Shown here: positions 60,990 through 64,000 of the stretch, piece after piece | How the letters are laid out: every line of letters starts with the position of its first letter | Position numbering within the stretch: position 1 is the stretch's first letter | DNA from: Pseudomonas sp. UBA4194 | Lineage (GTDB): Bacteria > Pseudomonadota > Gammaproteobacteria > Pseudomonadales > Pseudomonadaceae | Assembly: GCF_002379585.1 (NCBI RefSeq) | Contig: NZ_DFUE01000016.1 | Span: 68,316 to 132,315 of the forward strand | Direction of reading: 5' to 3' | Length of the DNA: 64,000 nt | Program-made: the position numbers and the translations under genes | Notes under the pieces: generated by a model | What the model saw: the letters and a program-made list of their open reading frames with translations, nothing else | Told to the model about the DNA's origin: nothing | The model's database searches: none

Positions 60990-62195
60990 TCAGTGGCCTA
61001 CCACCATCTCCCCGGTCTGCCGGTCACCGCCCGTAAAACCATGCTCCCGCGCGCGCACAGCGATACCCAGGCTGATCAACAGCAACGCCAACAGCACCCA
61101 GGGAAACGTACTTACGCCCCACTGCCCCAGCAGCACTCCACCGAGCAGACCGCCGCCGGCGATAGCGCTGTTCCACACCACGACATTCATCGACAGCGCC
61201 ACGTCGGCGCCCTGCCCTGCCGAGTCTGCCAGCGCGGTTTGCAGAAGCGTGGCCGCGCCGCCGAACGTCAGGCCCCAGATGAAAACACCTGCGTAAATGG
61301 CCGAAGCAGAGCCTGAAAACAGACCCAGAAAAACCGCCACCGCTGCAAACGTGGCCAGGCTCGCCAGCACCGTGGTACGCAAATGCCGATCAACCAGGCG
61401 ACCGGTGACCCAGATACCTGCCAGCGCCGCAACACCAAAGGCCAGCAAGACCACATCGACGTCATTCGCCAACCCGGCCTTGGCGACAAAGGGCGCCACG
61501 TAGGTGTAAAGGATGTTGTGCGCCAGCATCCAGGTGAACACCACGGCCAACACCGGGCGAACGCCAGGGGTGGAAAACACCTCACGCAACGCCATGCGCT
61601 GTGATGAGGATTGGCCTGGATAATCCGGCACTTTGATCAGCACCCAGGCGATCAATACCACGGTCATCGCGGACATCAACCCGAAGGCCATGCGCCAACC
61701 CATGAACCCACCCAGCCAGGTCCCCAGAGGCACCCCAAGCGACAACGCGATGGGCGTTCCCACCATTGCCACAGCCAGCGCACGGCCCTGCAACTGCGGG
61801 ACCACCATGCGGCGTGCGTAGCCTGCGATCAGGCTCCAGGCCAGGCCTGCGGAAACGCCTGCGAAGAACCGCGCAACCAGCGTGAGCCAATAATTGGACG
61901 ACAGCGCGGTGACTGAATTGAATACCAAAAAGCCAACGATCGTCAGCAGCAGCACCGTTCTGCGGCGCCAGCTTTGCGTGGCGATGGTCAGTGGAATGGC
62001 CGCGAGCAGCGAACCCAACGCGTAGACCGTCACCATCTGCCCCGCGAACGATGGCGACACGCTCAAACCACTGCCGATTTCCGGCAGCAAGCCCGCCGGC
62101 AGCGTCTCGGTAACGATGCAGATGAACCCTGTCATTGCCAAGGCCAGCAGCGCTCCCAGCGGAAGTTTTCCGTCGTGCGATTCTTCCCTACTCAT
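60990..62195 (-). CDS. MFS exporter controlled by a divergent TetR gene
   Basis: A 401-residue 12-helix MFS protein of the DHA1 group, with ALAMTGFICIVTETLPAGLLPEI at about 17-39, VARFFAGVSAGLAWSLIAGYARR and GVPLGTWLGGFMGWR. It should export a small toxic molecule. It is divergent from a TetR gene, and an operator-like dyad lies 20 bp before its start. arsR follows 57 bp after its stop on the same strand and could be partly read through. Confidence 0.88.
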   Translation of the reverse strand: MSREESHDGKLPLGALLALAMTGFICIVTETLPAGLLPEIGSGLSVSPSFAGQMVTVYALGSLLAAIPLTIATQSWRRRTVLLLTIVGFLVFNSVTALSSNYWLTLVARFFAGVSAGLAWSLIAGYARRMVVPQLQGRALAVAMVGTPIALSLGVPLGTWLGGFMGWRMAFGLMSAMTVVLIAWVLIKVPDYPGQSSSQRMALREVFSTPGVRPVLAVVFTWMLAHNILYTYVAPFVAKAGLANDVDVVLLAFGVAALAGIWVTGRLVDRHLRTTVLASLATFAAVAVFLGLFSGSASAIYAGVFIWGLTFGGAATLLQTALADSAGQGADVALSMNVVVWNSAIAGGGLLGGVLLGQWGVSTFPWVLLALLLISLGIAVRAREHGFTGGDRQTGEMVVGH

Positions 62196-62214
62196 GCGAT
62201 CTCACCTCACTTAT

Positions 62215-62228
62215 ATACTGATCGGTAT
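62215..62228. promoter_or_regulatory. TetR operator-like dyad near the MFS gene
   Basis: ATACTGATCGGTAT is a near-perfect 14-bp palindrome (one mismatched pair), 20 bp before the MFS start. A second copy of the same pattern lies at 62267-62280. Confidence 0.65.
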
Positions 62229-62266
62229 GAATATAGAGAGCGCTCACCCGCTGGTCAACGACTTCT

Positions 62267-62280
62267 GTATCGATTAGTAT
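62267..62280. promoter_or_regulatory. TetR operator-like dyad near the tetR gene
   Basis: Read on the minus strand this is ATACTAATCGATAC, matching the dyad at 62215-62228 at 11 of 14 positions. It lies 26 bp before the tetR start, so each divergent gene has one site. Confidence 0.6.
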
Positions 62281-62306
62281 CTAAGTCATTCAGCAGGAGA
62301 TCGGAC

Positions 62307-62930
62307 ATGGCACAAATGGGACGTCCGCGCACGTTTGATCGTGACGTGGCAATCACTCAGGCAATGCATCTGTTTTGGGAGCACGGATACGACGCGACGT
62401 CGCTCACCCAGCTCAAGGCCAACATCGGCGGCGGCATTACTGCCCCCAGCTTCTATGCTGCGTTTGGCTCCAAACAGGCCCTGTTCCAGGAAGTCATGGA
62501 ACGCTATCTCGCCACCCATGGTCGTGTCACCGAAAGCCTGTTCGATACCAGCCTGCCGCCCAGAGAGGCGATCGAACTCACGCTGCGGCGCTCGGCAAAG
62601 ATGCAATGCGAAACTGATCATCCCCGCGGTTGCCTGGTGTCGCTGGGGCTGATGAGCGCGTGCTCGGAAGAGAGCAAGGCCATCTCCGAGCCTCTGGTGC
62701 GAGCCCGCAACCTGAACCGTGCGGGCCTGGTGGCGTGTGTCGAACGAGCGGTTAGCGCGCGTGAATTGCCGGTGACCGTAATGCCCGAAACGCTCGCGGC
62801 GGCGTTCGACAGCTTTCTGCTCGGTTTGTCGACGTTGGCACGGGATGGGGTCTCGCATGCCACGATGGATGCGGCGGTGAGCCAGATGATGGGGTTGTGG
62901 GATGGGTTGTGTGTGCGGGCCGATAGTTGA
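62307..62930 (+). CDS. TetR-family repressor
   Basis: A 207-residue TetR protein: N-terminal HTH at about 10-55 (RDVAITQAMHLFWEHGYDATSLTQLKANIG, with FYAAFGSKQALFQEVMERYL), then a ligand domain with the AcrR/NemR-like RGCLVSLGLMSA. Good CAGGAG before the start. Divergent from the MFS gene with two matching dyads between, so it represses the exporter until an inducer binds (inference). Confidence 0.9.
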   Translation: MAQMGRPRTFDRDVAITQAMHLFWEHGYDATSLTQLKANIGGGITAPSFYAAFGSKQALFQEVMERYLATHGRVTESLFDTSLPPREAIELTLRRSAKMQCETDHPRGCLVSLGLMSACSEESKAISEPLVRARNLNRAGLVACVERAVSARELPVTVMPETLAAAFDSFLLGLSTLARDGVSHATMDAAVSQMMGLWDGLCVRADS

Positions 62931-63032
62931 TGACTTAACGCATCAAACTTGATGCCACTTGTACGATGTCTTATCAGAAGCTATTACTACATCTCCAAAA
63001 AATAACAAGATCACGGAGATCGTCAGTCGCCC

Positions 63033-63995
63033 ATGAACACACCTGCCACCCGCCACGTATCGCAGTATCTCTCTGACCCTAAAACCGTCTTGCTGTTGGC
63101 TACCTTGTGCTGTGCCCTGTGGGGCAGTTCTTACCCGGCCATCAAGAACGGGTACGAGATGCTGCTGATCGCCCCGCACGACGTATCGTCCAAGCTCATT
63201 TTTGCGGGCTATCGTTTCCTGCTTGCGGGTGTTTGCCTGTTGCTGCTAGCAGTCATCATGGGCAAGCCGATAATGCGATTGAGCCGACACACGTTTGGCC
63301 AGGTGGCTTTGCTGGGCCTCGTGCAGACGGGTCTGCAGTACGTGTTCTTCTACATCGGCCTGGCCTTTACCACCGGCGTCCGCGCGTCGATTCTGAATGC
63401 CACCACGACGTTCTTCAGCGTGCTGCTGGCGCACTTCGTTTACCACAACGACAAGCTGTCCACGCGCAAAAGTGTCGGCTGCCTGCTCGGTTTTGCCGGT
63501 GTATTGACTGTCAACGCGGGGGCTGGTCCGCTCGATACCTTGCCGTCGCTGCACGGCGAGGGCTTCATCGTGATCGCAGCCTTCGTGCTCTCGGCCGCAT
63601 CCCTCTATGGCAAATACGTCTCCAACCGCATGGATGCAATGGTAATGACCGGTTGGCAGCTGGCCATCGGCGGCTTGGCGTTGCTCATAGGCGGCTACGC
63701 AACCGGCGGCACCCTGGGCCACCTGACACCGGCTTCGACCCTCCTGCTCGTCTACCTCGCCCTGCTGTCGGCGGTGGCATTCACACTGTGGAGCCTGCTT
63801 CTCAAATACAACCCGGTCGGCCGAGTCAGTGTGTTCGCGTTTCTGGTACCGGTATTCGGCGCCACACTGTCGGCACTGTTCCTGGGCGAGAGCATTTTCG
63901 AATGGAAAAACCTGGCAGCGCTGGTGCTCGTGTGCGTCGGTATCACGATGGTCACGCGAGCGCAGGTGCCATCCCCGGTAGGTGCCAGGCATTGA
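63033..63995 (+). CDS. EamA/DMT-superfamily transporter
   Basis: A 320-residue ten-helix transporter of the drug/metabolite superfamily, with two EamA halves (about 15-150 and 175-315): CCALWGSSYPAIKNGYEML at the start, and a second half ending FGATLSALFLGESIFEWKN. Substrate unknown; relatives export amino acids or metabolites. ACGGAG precedes the start. It ends five bases before the window edge. Confidence 0.85.
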   Translation: MNTPATRHVSQYLSDPKTVLLLATLCCALWGSSYPAIKNGYEMLLIAPHDVSSKLIFAGYRFLLAGVCLLLLAVIMGKPIMRLSRHTFGQVALLGLVQTGLQYVFFYIGLAFTTGVRASILNATTTFFSVLLAHFVYHNDKLSTRKSVGCLLGFAGVLTVNAGAGPLDTLPSLHGEGFIVIAAFVLSAASLYGKYVSNRMDAMVMTGWQLAIGGLALLIGGYATGGTLGHLTPASTLLLVYLALLSAVAFTLWSLLLKYNPVGRVSVFAFLVPVFGATLSALFLGESIFEWKNLAALVLVCVGITMVTRAQVPSPVGARH

Positions 63996-64000
63996 TGGTG

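Overview
This is a high-GC window whose gene set and repeats point to a Pseudomonas of the putida/fluorescens lineage. It carries a cbb3 oxidase operon with its maturation genes, a membrane glucose dehydrogenase, many LysR-type regulators, and REP repeats of the 'gcgggcagagcccgctcc' and 'cttcgcggctttacgccgctcc' kinds. I cannot fix the species from the sequence alone. No rRNA, tRNA, CRISPR array, IS element or prophage was seen.

Layout. (1) 0-10 kb: one ccoN-O-Q-P operon followed by ccoG-H-I-S and a SafE/DsbD-like membrane protein. The hemN-anr genes that usually follow in Pseudomonas are not here, and a four-copy REP cluster sits between ccoH and ccoI. (2) 10-22 kb: housekeeping and accessory genes: CAP-domain protein, glucose dehydrogenase, YghX-like Tat-exported hydrolase, RlmI-like methyltransferase, DUF1835 protein, a 276-bp inverted-repeat element with 65-bp tandem units, a SleB-type hydrolase, a RidA-amidase pair, a diguanylate cyclase, a YcaC-like hydrolase and a YqaA-like membrane protein. 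(3) 22.9-29.5 kb: an itaconate-degradation cluster (LysR, itaconyl-CoA hydratase, acyl-CoA dehydrogenase, MmgE/PrpD protein, CoA-transferase, citramalyl-CoA lyase). (4) 29.6-32.1 kb: the reverse transsulfuration pair cystathionine beta-synthase and gamma-lyase.

(5) 32.2-37.5 kb: a HAD phosphatase translationally coupled to a degenerate Fic-like protein, next to a pstSCAB phosphate transporter without phoU. (6) 37.6-46.9 kb: an MHYT-GGDEF-EAL protein overlapping a tiny DUF2986 gene, RidA, two LysR regulators, an MHS transporter with a divergent type II dehydroquinase, and a Tat-type amidohydrolase. (7) 46.9-54.2 kb: a remnant of a YcaC gene, a chloroperoxidase-like hydrolase, a GlxA-type regulator, an AraC regulator with an apparent double frame shift, a luciferase-like oxidoreductase, and a LysR/MFS/old-yellow-enzyme group. 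(8) 54.4-64 kb: stress-type small proteins, a hybrid sensor kinase, an ArsR-controlled quinone reductase/monooxygenase unit with three near-identical operators, a TetR/MFS pair with two matching operators, and an EamA transporter.

Taken together, respiration under low oxygen, periplasmic glucose oxidation, phosphate uptake and catabolism of unusual carboxylic acids sit beside several regulator-transporter-oxidoreductase units typical of detoxification. The least-explained items are the HAD/pseudo-Fic pair, the dehydroquinase with altered active-site residues, the decayed YcaC copy, the AraC gene with two compensating shifts at homopolymers, and the tandem inverted-repeat element near 16.9 kb.
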